From the NCBI RefSeq assembly GCF_004803475.1, contig NZ_SRKY01000001.1:248001-312000 (forward strand): a stretch of 64,000 nt of DNA, read 5' to 3'. Source of the DNA: Aliishimia ponticola. Lineage in GTDB: Bacteria > Pseudomonadota > Alphaproteobacteria > Rhodobacterales > Rhodobacteraceae. This document shows, piece after piece, positions 27,104 through 36,757 of the stretch (positions within the stretch are counted from its first letter, which is position 1; the number at the start of each line of letters is the position of its first letter). Below the pieces are notes generated by a model. It saw nothing but the letters and a program-made list of their open reading frames with translations. It ran no database searches and was not told the origin of the DNA. A program made the position numbers and the translations under genes.

Positions 27104-28425
27104 GTCTTGGCCTTCTCATAGCTGGGCGCGACCCTGACACCTTCGGTGACGTATTCCTGCCCGACGATGATGACATCGGCCTGCGGCGGCAGGCCCGTCA
27201 GCCAGACGCCCTGGGTCGTGTCCCGCAGGATCGTGACCGGGGCAAAGGCGACGATGTTGCCCGCGCTCAGCACCCGCAGGCCAAGCGTGCCCTCGTCATT
27301 CAGCGTCAGCGCCGAGGCCGGAAGCAGATGCGCCTCTTGCCCGGCGGTGGAGATGAGGATTTCTGCCGTTTGCCCGTCGCGAATGTCCAGTTCCGCATTG
27401 TCGGCTTCGATCTCGACGCGGAAGGTGCGGGTGGTTTCATCGGCGCTGCGCGACAGGAAGGTAACGACGCCGCTGACCTGCTGACCATCTGTCAACCGCG
27501 CGCTCGCCTGCGCACCAAGTTTGATCCGGCTCACATCGGTTTCTGGCACGAAAGCCACCAGTTTGATCGGGTCAAGCTGAATGACCGTCGCGCACAGCCC
27601 GCCGGTTTGCAGTAGCGTGCCAAGCTCCGCCCCGTCGCTTTCCAGAAGGCCCGCGAAAGGGGCAACCAGCGTCAGGCGTTCGATCTCTTTCTCGGCGGCG
27701 GCAACGCTTGCTTGGGCGCTTTCCACGCCAGCGCGAGCCGAATCGACCCCGGCCTGCGCGGTCTTCAGCCCGGATCGGGCCGCTTCCACGCCAGCGCGAG
27801 CAGCGGCCAGTGCGGCGCGGGTGTTTTTCACACGTGTATCAGAGGCATAGCCGCCAGAGCTCAACTGAACTGCGACATTGTCATTGGTCAAAGCCTCTTC
27901 CAGCCGCGCCTCTGCTTCGGCCAGCCGCGCCTGGGCCTCGGGACCGCGCGCTTCGGCTTCGGTCACACGCGACTTGGCTTCAGACAGCCGCGCGCGCGCC
28001 TCTGCGACAATGGCGGGACGCGTGCCCGGATCGAGTTCGCACAAGATCTGGCCTTCTTCGACGAACGCGCCCTTGCGCAGCGGTGTCGACACCACGGTCG
28101 CCGAGGTTTCCGAGCGCACATCGACCTGCCGCAAGGCTTCGGTCTCGCCGCGCAGAACCACGGCGGTATCAATCACTTGCGCGGTGCTGTGAACCGCGAT
28201 CACCTTGATCAGCTCGGCGTCGTCCGGGGCCGTATCGACGGCGCTGGTTTGCGCGGCGTCTTCGGCGGGCGCGGTATCAATGCCGATCCGCGCATAGAGC
28301 CACTCCCGCTCCATGATCCACAAATAGAGGAGTCCGCCGACCAGGATCGACAAGAGAACCGGGAAAACACGCATCAATTCGGACCTCTCCTTGTCAGCCG
28401 CGTTGGCATCAGCCGCGCCAGCCAT
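27100..28425 (-). CDS. RND efflux periplasmic adaptor (membrane fusion protein)
   Basis: 441 residues. A membrane anchor (about 21-38) leads to a periplasmic chain: a lipoyl half (VDVRSETSATVVSTPLRKGAFVEEGQ area), a very long coiled-coil hairpin from about 145 to 265 built from Ala/Glu/Arg heptads, a second lipoyl half, and a beta-barrel. The heptads include near-identical units (ARAGVEAARSG, ARAGVESAQAS). Met18 at 28374 is an alternative start. It links the permease downstream to an outer-membrane channel that is not encoded nearby. Confidence 0.88.
   Translation of the reverse strand: MAGAADANAADKERSELMRVFPVLLSILVGGLLYLWIMEREWLYARIGIDTAPAEDAAQTSAVDTAPDDAELIKVIAVHSTAQVIDTAVVLRGETEALRQVDVRSETSATVVSTPLRKGAFVEEGQILCELDPGTRPAIVAEARARLSEAKSRVTEAEARGPEAQARLAEAEARLEEALTNDNVAVQLSSGGYASDTRVKNTRAALAAARAGVEAARSGLKTAQAGVDSARAGVESAQASVAAAEKEIERLTLVAPFAGLLESDGAELGTLLQTGGLCATVIQLDPIKLVAFVPETDVSRIKLGAQASARLTDGQQVSGVVTFLSRSADETTRTFRVEIEADNAELDIRDGQTAEILISTAGQEAHLLPASALTLNDEGTLGLRVLSAGNIVAFAPVTILRDTTQGVWLTGLPPQADVIIVGQEYVTEGVRVAPSYEKAKT
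27721..27800. repeat. Internal 63-base repeat in the adaptor coiled coil
   Basis: The same 17 bases, TTCCACGCCAGCGCGAG, occur at 27721-27737 and 27784-27800, exactly 63 bases (three heptads) apart. This marks recent duplication within the coiled-coil region of the adaptor gene. Confidence 0.75.
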
Positions 28426-28600
28426 ACAGGATGATTAGTTGAATATAGGGCAGGAATGCTCCAATCGAACGCGCGCAAGTTATGGTTTTTTCCAAAGACC
28501 TGCAATACAACGAGTTTTTCCTGCGCTTCGCGGGGCCGCTGCCACTTGGCTTGTCGGGCGGGGCGCTGTAAGACGGGCAAAATTGCCAGTGGGGAGCGCA

Positions 28601-29281
28601 ATGAGCGACACCGACAGTTTCATTGAGGAAGTCACCGAAGAGGTCCGCCGCGACAAGCTTTACGGCTATTTGCGTCGCTATGGCTGGATCGCAATTCTTG
28701 CGGTGCTGCTGATCGTCGGGGGTGCGGCGTGGAATGAGTATCGCAAGGCGCAGGCAGAAACCAAGGCGCAGGCATTGGGCGATGAAATCGTCGGCGCGCT
28801 GACCCAGCCCAATGCCGCGGCACGTGCGGCGGCGATCTCCTCGGTCGAGGCGGATAATCCCGAAGCGGCGGCGCTGGTGGATATGATTGCGGCCTCTGAA
28901 CTGGCGGCGACGGGCGACACGACCGACGCGGCCGCGCGGCTGGAAGCGATTTCGGTCAATCCCGACGTGCCGGAAGTCTATCGCCAGATCGCCGCGTTCA
29001 AGGCACTGCTGGTTGGCGCGGCGGATCAACTGCCCGCGGAACGCTTTGAAGGGTTCAGCCGGATCGCAACGCCGGGCCACCCGATGCGCGTATTGGCCGA
29101 AGAACAACTGGCCCTGATCGAGATCGAAACCGGCCAGCGCGAAGCGGCAATCGCCCGCCTGCAAGCCATCCTGAATGACGCCGAAGCAGGCACTGACTTG
29201 CAACAGCGGGCATTGCAGGTGATTGTGGCGCTGGGTGGGGAGCCGGATGTCTCGGTTCTGCCGCAGACTGACAGCAATTGA
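28601..29281 (+). CDS. YfgM-like membrane-anchored TPR protein
   Basis: 226 residues from the ATG at 28601; an upstream extension is non-coding. A cytoplasmic 20-residue tail, one helix (about 27-44, WIAILAVLLIVGGAAW) and a periplasmic TPR region. The order yfgM-like, bamB, der matches gamma- and alphaproteobacteria alike. YfgM in E. coli sits with the Sec translocon and periplasmic chaperones, so a similar envelope role is likely here. Confidence 0.82.
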   Translation: MSDTDSFIEEVTEEVRRDKLYGYLRRYGWIAILAVLLIVGGAAWNEYRKAQAETKAQALGDEIVGALTQPNAAARAAAISSVEADNPEAAALVDMIAASELAATGDTTDAAARLEAISVNPDVPEVYRQIAAFKALLVGAADQLPAERFEGFSRIATPGHPMRVLAEEQLALIEIETGQREAAIARLQAILNDAEAGTDLQQRALQVIVALGGEPDVSVLPQTDSN

Positions 29282-29306
29282 CCGGCGACAGACCGGGAGC
29301 ACCGGC

Positions 29307-30665
29307 ATGGCACAGATGATCGAGCAATCCTTGAAGACGACATTGAAGTCCCGAACCCCGCTTCTGGCGGGCGTTCTTTTGTCAGCGCTGGTGCTGACCG
29401 GCTGCGAAGAACCGGATCGGGTCCTGCCGGGTCTGCGCGAAGATCTGCGCGACGTGCTGGAAGATCCCGAACCCGTCGTGGCGCAGCAAGACACTTCGCA
29501 ACCGATTTCCCTTGGTGCCACAAGCGCCAATGCGAACTGGGCCCAGTTCTGGGGCGCGCCTGCCAACCGCACGGCGCATCCGGCGCTGTCCGCCGCGCCG
29601 CAACTGGTCTGGAGCGCGGATATCGGGCAGGGCAATGCGCGCCGCCAACGTATCACAGCCGATCCCGTCGTGGCCGATGGCCGCATCTATACGCTGGATG
29701 CAGGCGCGCGGGTGACCGCGACCTCGACCTCGGGCGGGACGCTTTGGACCCGCGATCTGACGCCGCCCAATGACGGCGCGGACGAGGCGACGGGCGGCGG
29801 TCTGGCCTATGCCAATGGGCGGCTGTACGTCACGATCGGTTTCGGATTGCTTGCCGCGCTCAACGGCACCGATGGCAGCACGATCTGGACGCAAGAGCTG
29901 GACGCCTCCAGTTCCGGCGCGCCCAGCGTGTCCGGTGATCTGGTCTATCTGACCTCTGGCGACGAAACCGGCTGGGCGATCGACGCCGCCACCGGCCGGG
30001 TCCGCTGGCAGATCGGCGCGGCGAAAAGCGTTGATAACGTGCTGGGCGCACCGTCTCCGGTGATCAGCAACGGGCTTGCGCTCTTTGCGTTCGGCTCCGG
30101 CGATGTGCAGGCGGTGTTCCCCAAAGGTGGCCTGCGCCGCTGGGATGCCACCATCGTGGGCGAACGGCGCGGCTATGCCAGCGCCGAGGTCAGCGACATC
30201 ACCGCACCGCCCGTGGTATCGGGCAGCAATGTCTATGTGGGCAACCAATCGGGCCGTGTCGTCGCGCTGAATATCGGCAGCGGCAACCGCGTCTGGACCG
30301 CGCAAGAAGGCGCGGCAGGACCGATCTGGCCGGCGGGGGACAGCGTGTTCTTCGTCACCGACCTCAATGAACTGGTGCGCCTCTCGGCCAAGGACGGAAG
30401 CCGCATCTGGGGCACCAAACTGCCGAACTTCGTCAATGACCGTCCCCGCCGCCGGGCCGAAATCTATGCGCATTTTGGGCCGATCGTGGCGGGCGGACGC
30501 GTTGTGCTGGCCTCGTCCGACGGTCAGTTGCGCAGCTTTGACCCGACCAATGGCGCGCTGGTCAACAGCGTGGAAATCCCCGGCGGCGCGGCGACGACCC
30601 CGGCGATTGCGGGCGGCACGCTCTATGTCGTGAATGCCAACGGGCAGTTGCTGGCCTACCGCTAA
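29307..30665 (+). CDS. bamB: BamB-like PQQ-propeller lipoprotein
   Basis: 452 residues from 29307. The signal ends in a lipobox, VLTGC, so the mature protein is a lipoprotein starting at Cys. It then has repeated beta-propeller blades with GxxxWxxD or ALNxxTGxxxW patterns (ALNGTDGSTIWTQEL, AIDAATGRVRWQI, ALNIGSGNRVWTA). BamB is the scaffold of the BAM complex that folds outer-membrane proteins. The gene before it is YfgM-like and the one after is der, as in many proteobacteria. Confidence 0.88.
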   Translation: MAQMIEQSLKTTLKSRTPLLAGVLLSALVLTGCEEPDRVLPGLREDLRDVLEDPEPVVAQQDTSQPISLGATSANANWAQFWGAPANRTAHPALSAAPQLVWSADIGQGNARRQRITADPVVADGRIYTLDAGARVTATSTSGGTLWTRDLTPPNDGADEATGGGLAYANGRLYVTIGFGLLAALNGTDGSTIWTQELDASSSGAPSVSGDLVYLTSGDETGWAIDAATGRVRWQIGAAKSVDNVLGAPSPVISNGLALFAFGSGDVQAVFPKGGLRRWDATIVGERRGYASAEVSDITAPPVVSGSNVYVGNQSGRVVALNIGSGNRVWTAQEGAAGPIWPAGDSVFFVTDLNELVRLSAKDGSRIWGTKLPNFVNDRPRRRAEIYAHFGPIVAGGRVVLASSDGQLRSFDPTNGALVNSVEIPGGAATTPAIAGGTLYVVNANGQLLAYR

Positions 30666-30771
30666 GGCACCAAAGCATTGGCGCGGTAACGGGGCCTCCT
30701 GCGCAAGGGGGCTTCCCGCCGCGCGTGATTTCAGCTAAAGCCCCGTTTCTGTTAACCCGGAGCGTTTCCCG

Positions 30772-32223
30772 ATGTCCTTCACGCTGGCCCTTGTGGGCCG
30801 ACCCAACGTGGGCAAGTCCACCCTGTTCAACCGGCTCGTTGGAAAACGGCTGGCGCTGGTGGATGACCAGCCCGGTGTGACCCGCGATCTGCGCGAGGGC
30901 GCGGCGCGCCTGGGCGATCTGCGCTTTACCGTGATTGACACGGCGGGTCTGGAAGAAGTCACCGATGACAGCCTTCAGGGCCGGATGCGCCGCCTGACGG
31001 AACGGGCCGTGGATATGGCCGACATCTGCGTCTTCATGATTGATGCGCGTGTCGGGATCACGCCGGTGGACGAGCTGTTCGCGGAGATCCTGCGCAAACG
31101 CTCCGCCCATGTGATTCTGGTGGCGAACAAGGCCGAAGGCCGCGCCGGGGAGGAAGGCGCGCTTGAAGCCTATGCGCTGGGGCTGGGCGATCCGATCCGC
31201 GTGTCCGCCGAACATGGCGAGGGCATGAACGAGCTATACGCCGTGCTGCAACCCATCGCCGATGAACTTGAAGCCTCCACGCCCGATCCCGTGACCGATC
31301 TGGATGTGATGGATGACGACGAGGCCGAGGACGAAGAGTCCTACAAGCCGACCCGTGAGAAGCCGTTGCAGGTTGCCGTCGTGGGCCGCCCGAACGCGGG
31401 CAAGTCCACGCTGATCAACAAGATTCTGGGTGAGGACAGGCTGCTGACCGGACCGGAGGCCGGGATCACGCGCGATGCGATCTCGCTGACCCTCGACTGG
31501 CAGGGCACGCCCATGCGCATCTTTGACACCGCTGGCATGCGTAAAAAGGCCAAGGTGCAGGAAAAGCTGGAAAAACTCTCGGTCTCGGACGGTCTGCGCG
31601 CGGTCAAATTCGCCGAGGTCGTCGTGGTGCTGCTGGACGCGGATATCCCGTTCGAACAGCAGGATTTGCGCATCGCCGATCTGGCAGAGCGCGAGGGCCG
31701 GGCGGTTGTCGTCGCGGTCAACAAGTGGGATCTGGAAGAGAACAAACAGGCCAAACTGGCAGGGCTGAAAGAGGCGTTCAACCGCCTGTTGCCGCAGCTC
31801 AAGGGGGCGCCGCTCATTACCGTGTCCGCACGGACCGGGCGTGGGTTGGACCGGCTGCATGACGCGATCCTGCGTGCGCATGATGTCTGGAATCGCCGTG
31901 TGCCGACCGCCGCCTTGAACCGCTGGCTGACGGGGATGCTCGAAGCGCATCCGCCCCCGGCGCCACAGGGCCGCCGGATCAAACTGCGCTATATGACACA
32001 AGCCAAGACCCGGCCGCCGGGCTTTGTGGTGATGTGTTCGCACCCGGACAAGATGCCGGCGAGCTATACGCGCTATCTGGTGGGCGGGCTGCGTGAGGAT
32101 TTCGACATGCCCGGCACGCCGATCCGGCTGACTTTGCGCGGGCAGGGCGGCGACAACCCGTACAAGGGCAAGCGCGAAAAACGCCCCGGCGCGCTTGGCA
32201 AGCACCTCAACAAGAAGAAATAG
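30772..32223 (+). CDS. der: Ribosome biogenesis GTPase Der (EngA)
   Basis: 483 residues with two G domains: GRPNVGKS (residues 8-15) with DTAG, and GRPNAGKS near 204 with DTAG and NKWD; a C-terminal KH-like domain follows. The chain acts in assembly of the 50S ribosomal subunit. Length and motifs are normal. Ends in a basic lysine tail (HLNKKK). Confidence 0.97.
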   Translation: MSFTLALVGRPNVGKSTLFNRLVGKRLALVDDQPGVTRDLREGAARLGDLRFTVIDTAGLEEVTDDSLQGRMRRLTERAVDMADICVFMIDARVGITPVDELFAEILRKRSAHVILVANKAEGRAGEEGALEAYALGLGDPIRVSAEHGEGMNELYAVLQPIADELEASTPDPVTDLDVMDDDEAEDEESYKPTREKPLQVAVVGRPNAGKSTLINKILGEDRLLTGPEAGITRDAISLTLDWQGTPMRIFDTAGMRKKAKVQEKLEKLSVSDGLRAVKFAEVVVVLLDADIPFEQQDLRIADLAEREGRAVVVAVNKWDLEENKQAKLAGLKEAFNRLLPQLKGAPLITVSARTGRGLDRLHDAILRAHDVWNRRVPTAALNRWLTGMLEAHPPPAPQGRRIKLRYMTQAKTRPPGFVVMCSHPDKMPASYTRYLVGGLREDFDMPGTPIRLTLRGQGGDNPYKGKREKRPGALGKHLNKKK

Positions 32224-32253
32224 CCCGGCCGCCTCTGGGGCTTAGACCGGGCT
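32222..32253. terminator. Hairpin between convergent der and the membrane-protein gene
   Basis: AGCCCGG 32222-32228 pairs with CCGGGCT 32247-32253 across the 18-base gap and both stop codons. Possible bidirectional terminator; no T run. Confidence 0.4.
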
Positions 32254-32958
32254 GCTGCGCCAATCGCGGAAAGCGGCCACAAGGGCCAGAAACAGCACCA
32301 GCGCAGCCCCTGCGACGGCCAGCATCGTGATCTCGGTCATGGGCGTGCGATTGGCAACAAAGACGCCGATCAGCGCCCAGACCACCGCAAGGCCGAAGCC
32401 GGGCGCGCGCCCCAGTTTCCACTGGATCGCCACCGCCAACACAAGCGCAAGCCCAAGCATCGCCAGCGCCGCGATGCGTTCGCTGACAATTCCGTAGCCC
32501 GCAAGGCACAGCCCCAGCGCCACGCAAGAGGCCGCGGTCAACCAGCCCGCATAAAGCCCCACGGGCCATGCCGCGATCCCGCGATCATCGCGCGGGCTGC
32601 GCATCAGCGCGGCCACGGCGGTCAGCCACATGGCCCAGATCATCACCGTCGCAATCGGCGGGTTCTGCTGCGCCACGGGCAGCCAGGCGGCACCGATCGC
32701 CAGGGACAGGATCAGCGCCGGTCGCATCTCTGCCCAATCGGGATCGTCGCGGCGCAGCCACAGCCCGAACACCGCGCTGGCGATCAGCCACAGATAGATC
32801 AGGCCCCAGATCGAAAAGGCATATCCGGCTGGCTGCACCGGCGGGTCGTTCTGCGGGATCGGGAACTGCTCGGGCGAGAACCCGTTGAAGCCGGGCACAA
32901 GAAAGGGGCTGACAGCAAAAGCAAGCGTGACCACAAGGGTCAAAACGGCGGCTAACAT
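32242..32958 (-). CDS. Polytopic membrane protein, possibly related to TspO/MBR
   Basis: 238 residues with about seven hydrophobic segments. The block PVQPAGYAFSIWGLIYLWL and further tryptophans resemble the tryptophan-rich TspO family and its longer relatives, but the match is not strong enough for a firm name. In other bacteria TspO relatives bind tetrapyrroles or stress signals. It faces away from the DUF2235 gene (94-base divergent gap) and converges on der. Confidence 0.55.
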   Translation of the reverse strand: MLAAVLTLVVTLAFAVSPFLVPGFNGFSPEQFPIPQNDPPVQPAGYAFSIWGLIYLWLIASAVFGLWLRRDDPDWAEMRPALILSLAIGAAWLPVAQQNPPIATVMIWAMWLTAVAALMRSPRDDRGIAAWPVGLYAGWLTAASCVALGLCLAGYGIVSERIAALAMLGLALVLAVAIQWKLGRAPGFGLAVVWALIGVFVANRTPMTEITMLAVAGAALVLFLALVAAFRDWRSSPV

Positions 32959-33052
32959 GAAAAATACACTCTCCTGGCCTGCGGGGCTGCCCCGGACACG
33001 TTAACCTTGTATTATCCCGACAAGGAACAGGTTTTGAAGGGCTTATTGGATT

Positions 33053-34135
33053 ATGACGCGGATTGCGGTTTTCTGTGACGGAACGTGGAATTCCCCGGAC
33101 ATCTCCGAGACGACGCATGTGCACAAGCTCCAGCGTGCGGTGCGGCACGATCCGACCCAGGGGCAGGTGTCGGTCTATTTCCGGGGGATCGGCACGGTCG
33201 AACGTTTCGACGGGCCGGTAAAACGCTTTGTCCAGAAATGGGGCGGCGGCGCTTTCGGCTGGGGTCTGGATGCCAAGGTCAAGGAAGCCTACCAGTTCAT
33301 CGCGCAGGTCTATCAGCCGGGCGATGAGATCTACCTGTTCGGATTCTCGCGCGGCGCGTTTACCGCGCGTTCCGTTGCGGGGATGATCCGCAAATGCGGC
33401 ATCGTCGAGGATACCACGCCCGCAGGCATCAACGCGGCTTTCGCGCTGTATCGCAAGCGCGGGGCGCGCAACCACCCGGACAAACGGCATATCCAGCAGG
33501 CGCGCCGGGCGATGTCGCCGCGCTTTGGCACCTCGCAGGACGATCTGGCGTGGCGCGCCGACGGGTCCGAACTGGTCCAGATCGCCTATGTCGGTGTCTG
33601 GGACACGGTGGGCGCGCGCGGTCTGCCGCTGGCGCTGCTGGGGCCGGTCGCCGCGCTTTGGAACCTGCAATACAAGTTCCATGACATGAAGCTCAGCTCT
33701 CTCGTGAAATCGGCGCGCCACGCGGTCGCGCTGGACGAGATGCGGCGGCTTTACCGCCCGGCGCTGTGGGACAATGTGGCCGAACGCAATGGCGACGCTT
33801 TCGCGGACCCGCTGCGGCCCTATCAACAGGTCTGGTTCGTCGGAAATCACGGCGTTGTCGGTGGCTCTGGTCAGGCGCAGCGCCTGTCCGCCATCACCGG
33901 TGACTGGATCTTGCAGGGGGCGGGGCGGCTCGCCCTCGATCCGGCGGTGATCTATCCGATCCTGCCGCCGGACCCGCTGGAGGACACCGAAGAGGTCGCG
34001 CCGAAATCCGGTTGGTTGAGCGCATGGCGCAAGGGGCCGAACAAGGCGCATGACCTGCATGACAGCGTCAATCAGCGCCGCAGCGGGCGCAGCGATTACA
34101 ACCCGGGAAGCCTCAAACGTCTCTTTGGGCGGTGA
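33053..34135 (+). CDS. DUF2235 alpha/beta-hydrolase domain protein
   Basis: 360 residues. The N-terminus IAVFCDGTWNSPD and the nucleophile elbow GFSRGAFTARSVAG (near residues 97-110) are the DUF2235 hallmarks; a later DTVGARGLPLA-type block and HAVALDE also match. Some family members are phospholipase effectors of type VI secretion, but there is no VgrG, PAAR or Tli-like immunity gene here, so a housekeeping hydrolase is more likely. Soluble, no signal peptide. Confidence 0.82.
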   Translation: MTRIAVFCDGTWNSPDISETTHVHKLQRAVRHDPTQGQVSVYFRGIGTVERFDGPVKRFVQKWGGGAFGWGLDAKVKEAYQFIAQVYQPGDEIYLFGFSRGAFTARSVAGMIRKCGIVEDTTPAGINAAFALYRKRGARNHPDKRHIQQARRAMSPRFGTSQDDLAWRADGSELVQIAYVGVWDTVGARGLPLALLGPVAALWNLQYKFHDMKLSSLVKSARHAVALDEMRRLYRPALWDNVAERNGDAFADPLRPYQQVWFVGNHGVVGGSGQAQRLSAITGDWILQGAGRLALDPAVIYPILPPDPLEDTEEVAPKSGWLSAWRKGPNKAHDLHDSVNQRRSGRSDYNPGSLKRLFGR

Positions 34136-34225
34136 ATCGCCACCCCGGCGGCGTCTTTGATGTAACGCAAGGTCGCTGGGGCGGGCCGGTATATTCTGCC
34201 CCCGATAGTTTGGGGGAGAGATACC

Positions 34226-35335
34226 ATGACACGTATTTTAGCTTGTTTCTTTTTGATCCTGACGTCCTCGGCGCTGTTGGCCGAAGAGCGGCCCGCAATT
34301 GTCGAAATGGGCGGCGACGTTTTCCAAGGCGGGCGCGTCGTGACCCATGATGCAGAGGGCACCGACGATCTGTTCATGGCCGGAGCCCGCGTCACCGGCA
34401 AACGCGATATCGCCGGATCGGCGCATCTGGCCGGGCGCAAGATCGTGATGGATGGCGAAGTGCAGGGGGACGCCTATGCATTCGGCGAAGAGGTCGCGTT
34501 GAATGGCGCGGTGACGGGGGATGCCACGCTCGCCGGGCGCGCGGTCAGCGTGCAGGATGTGGGCGGTGATCTGCGCATCGCCGGGTCCAAGGTGTCGGTT
34601 CTGGGCGATGTGCAAGGCTATGCCATGGTCGCGGGCGAAGAGGTGCGGATCGAAGGGCGGATCATGGGGGATCTGCGCCTTGCCGCCGAAGAGATCACAT
34701 GGGGCGACACCGCCCAGATCGACGGGAAGCTGATCCTTTACGAGGACGACCCGGGCGAGACGACCGTGCCCGGCGGCGTGGTCGCAGAGGACCGGATCGA
34801 CCGGCGCGAGATCGAAGACTGGGACGGCCCGCGCCCGCCGAGTTTCGGTCGGCTTTTGGGGAAATTCGTCCTTGGCATCCTTCTGGTGACAGGGCTGGCC
34901 GCGCTGGTGGCCGCATTGGTGCCGGATCGGCTGGCCGACATGCGGCGGCAGATGCTGGATCGCCCGTTCAACGCGCTTTGGATCGGCTTTCTGGCGCTGT
35001 CGGCGCTGATCGGCGCGGGCATTCTGGTGGGCATGACCGTGATCGGCCTGTTGCTGACGCCCGCCTTCATCGCGCTTGCGGTGGTCAGCGGCTTTGCGGG
35101 CTATGTGGTCGCAACCTATTCCTTTGGGGTGGGGCTGTTGCTTGCCGTGGGCCGGTCCCTGCCGGAAAGCCTGCCAGAGCGTATTCTGGCGGCGGCGATT
35201 GGCGCGCTGGTGGCGGCCATCATCGGTGTGATCCCGTTCCTCGGCTGGCTCTTCGTGCTGGCGCTGGTGCTGGCGGGGCTTGGGGCGATCACGATCCGGC
35301 TGCTGCGCCCGGCCTTCTTCGTCGGCGCGCCTTGA
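34226..35335 (+). CDS. Bactofilin-like (polymer-forming) protein with C-terminal membrane region
   Basis: 369 residues. A signal peptide (about 1-19) is followed by a right-handed beta-helix-type repeat region (residues about 35-175) with recurring xVxGD or GxVxG units such as MDGEVQGDAYAFGEEV and VLGDVQGYAMVAGEEV, resembling bactofilins. The C-terminal half has four hydrophobic segments (about 215-365). Such a fold on a membrane anchor could form a scaffold at the envelope. No functional assignment beyond that. Confidence 0.65.
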   Translation: MTRILACFFLILTSSALLAEERPAIVEMGGDVFQGGRVVTHDAEGTDDLFMAGARVTGKRDIAGSAHLAGRKIVMDGEVQGDAYAFGEEVALNGAVTGDATLAGRAVSVQDVGGDLRIAGSKVSVLGDVQGYAMVAGEEVRIEGRIMGDLRLAAEEITWGDTAQIDGKLILYEDDPGETTVPGGVVAEDRIDRREIEDWDGPRPPSFGRLLGKFVLGILLVTGLAALVAALVPDRLADMRRQMLDRPFNALWIGFLALSALIGAGILVGMTVIGLLLTPAFIALAVVSGFAGYVVATYSFGVGLLLAVGRSLPESLPERILAAAIGALVAAIIGVIPFLGWLFVLALVLAGLGAITIRLLRPAFFVGAP

Positions 35336-35443
35336 TCGAAAAAGCGGCGCGGTGTGCTTGACGCCGCGCCGTTCAAGCGCCCTATGATGAATCGCTCTCT
35401 TCGATGGGCAGTGGGACAATAACACAGGCCGAGGGCGGCAGAG

Positions 35444-36718
35444 ATGACACTGACAGACCATTACGGCAACGCGCTGAGCACAGGGGCCACCGCCGCGCGG
35501 GATGCCTATGACTGGGGCGTTGCCCTCCTATTGGCTGCCGGAAGCGGCGCGTTGGAGGCCTTCGATAGCGCCATTGCCGCAGACCCGGATTTCGCCCTGG
35601 CCCATGCGGGACGGGCACGGGCGTTTACAACGCGCGCACAGATGAAAGACGCCCGCGCAGCCATTGCAACGGCGCAAAGCCTTGCCGCCAAGGCCAGCGC
35701 ACGAGAGCAAGCCCATATTGCCGCCATGGCTGCCATGATCGCCGGACAAAGCGCCGAGGCGCGGCGGCTGACCATGGCCCATGTGGCCGACCATCCGCGT
35801 GACGCGCTGGTGGCGCAGCTTTGTTCCAACGTCTTCGGCCTCATCGGCTTTTCCGGGGAAGTCGGGCGCGAGGCGGAACTCTTCGCCTATACCTCGCGCC
35901 TGCTGCCCCATTACGGGCAGGATTGGTGGATGATGTCGATGCACGCGCTCGCCTTGTGCGAAACCGGGCAAACCGATGCGTCGCTGGCACTGATGGAACA
36001 GGCGCTGGCGCTCAATCCGCGCAACGCCAATGGCGCGCATTTCAAGGCCCATGCCCTGTATGAACTGGGCGAGGTGACAGCCGGGCGGAGGTATCTTGAC
36101 GACTGGATGACGGGCTATGACGCGACCGGCAGTCTGCATGGGCATTTAAGCTGGCACAGCGCGCTCTGGGCGCTGGCGGATGGCGATACCGATGGGCTGT
36201 GGCAGACGGTCGATGCGCGGATCGGGCCGCGCAGCACCTGCAGCCTGCCGATCAACGTGGTCACCGATACCGCCGCGATCCTGTACCGGGCGCAGATGGC
36301 CGGCGTCGCCGTCGCGCCCGAGCGTTGGTCGGAGTTAAGCGATTATGTCGCCGCGCGTTTTCCAAATCCGGGCCAGAGCTTTGTCGATATTCACGCGGCG
36401 CTGGCCTATGCTATGGCGGGCGAGGGCGAGAAACTGGCGCGGCTGGCCGATACGCAAACCGGCTTTGCCGCCGATCTGGTGCGACCGGTGGCGCGAGCAT
36501 GGGCCGCGATGGCCGCGCAGGATTGGCAGGGCGCACTGGCGGAACTGACGCCCGTGATGGGCGAGGCCGTGCGCCTTGGCGGCAGCCGGGCGCAGCGTGA
36601 CCTGCTGGAACTCAGCTATGTGAATGTTCTGATGAAGCTGGGTCTGACAGAAGAGGCGCGCCGTGTGATCACCACGCGGCGGCCTGTGATCGCCGGACAG
36701 ATACGGGCCGCTGCCTGA
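35444..36718 (+). CDS. Tetratricopeptide repeat protein, TTC38-like
   Basis: 424 residues, soluble. Helical repeats run through the chain, with typical pairs at FDSAIAADPDFALAHAGRARA, DASLALMEQALALNPRNANGAHFKAHALYELG and later ones. The overall length and WHSALWAL block resemble the TTC38 family found from bacteria to man, function unknown. Likely a single gene. Confidence 0.8.
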   Translation: MTLTDHYGNALSTGATAARDAYDWGVALLLAAGSGALEAFDSAIAADPDFALAHAGRARAFTTRAQMKDARAAIATAQSLAAKASAREQAHIAAMAAMIAGQSAEARRLTMAHVADHPRDALVAQLCSNVFGLIGFSGEVGREAELFAYTSRLLPHYGQDWWMMSMHALALCETGQTDASLALMEQALALNPRNANGAHFKAHALYELGEVTAGRRYLDDWMTGYDATGSLHGHLSWHSALWALADGDTDGLWQTVDARIGPRSTCSLPINVVTDTAAILYRAQMAGVAVAPERWSELSDYVAARFPNPGQSFVDIHAALAYAMAGEGEKLARLADTQTGFAADLVRPVARAWAAMAAQDWQGALAELTPVMGEAVRLGGSRAQRDLLELSYVNVLMKLGLTEEARRVITTRRPVIAGQIRAAA

Positions 36719-36757
36719 AGCCGCGGCCCGGTCATTGGGGCGTTTGCAATCGGGCGC

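Noticed and set aside
24554-27121. 855-codon plus-strand open frame opposite the RND permease
   Set aside because: The product is His/Gln/Asp-rich and antisense to a clear RND pump; no start signal.
33053-34135. DUF2235 gene as a type VI secretion effector
   Set aside because: No VgrG, Hcp, PAAR or immunity-type gene in the window; domain alone is not enough.
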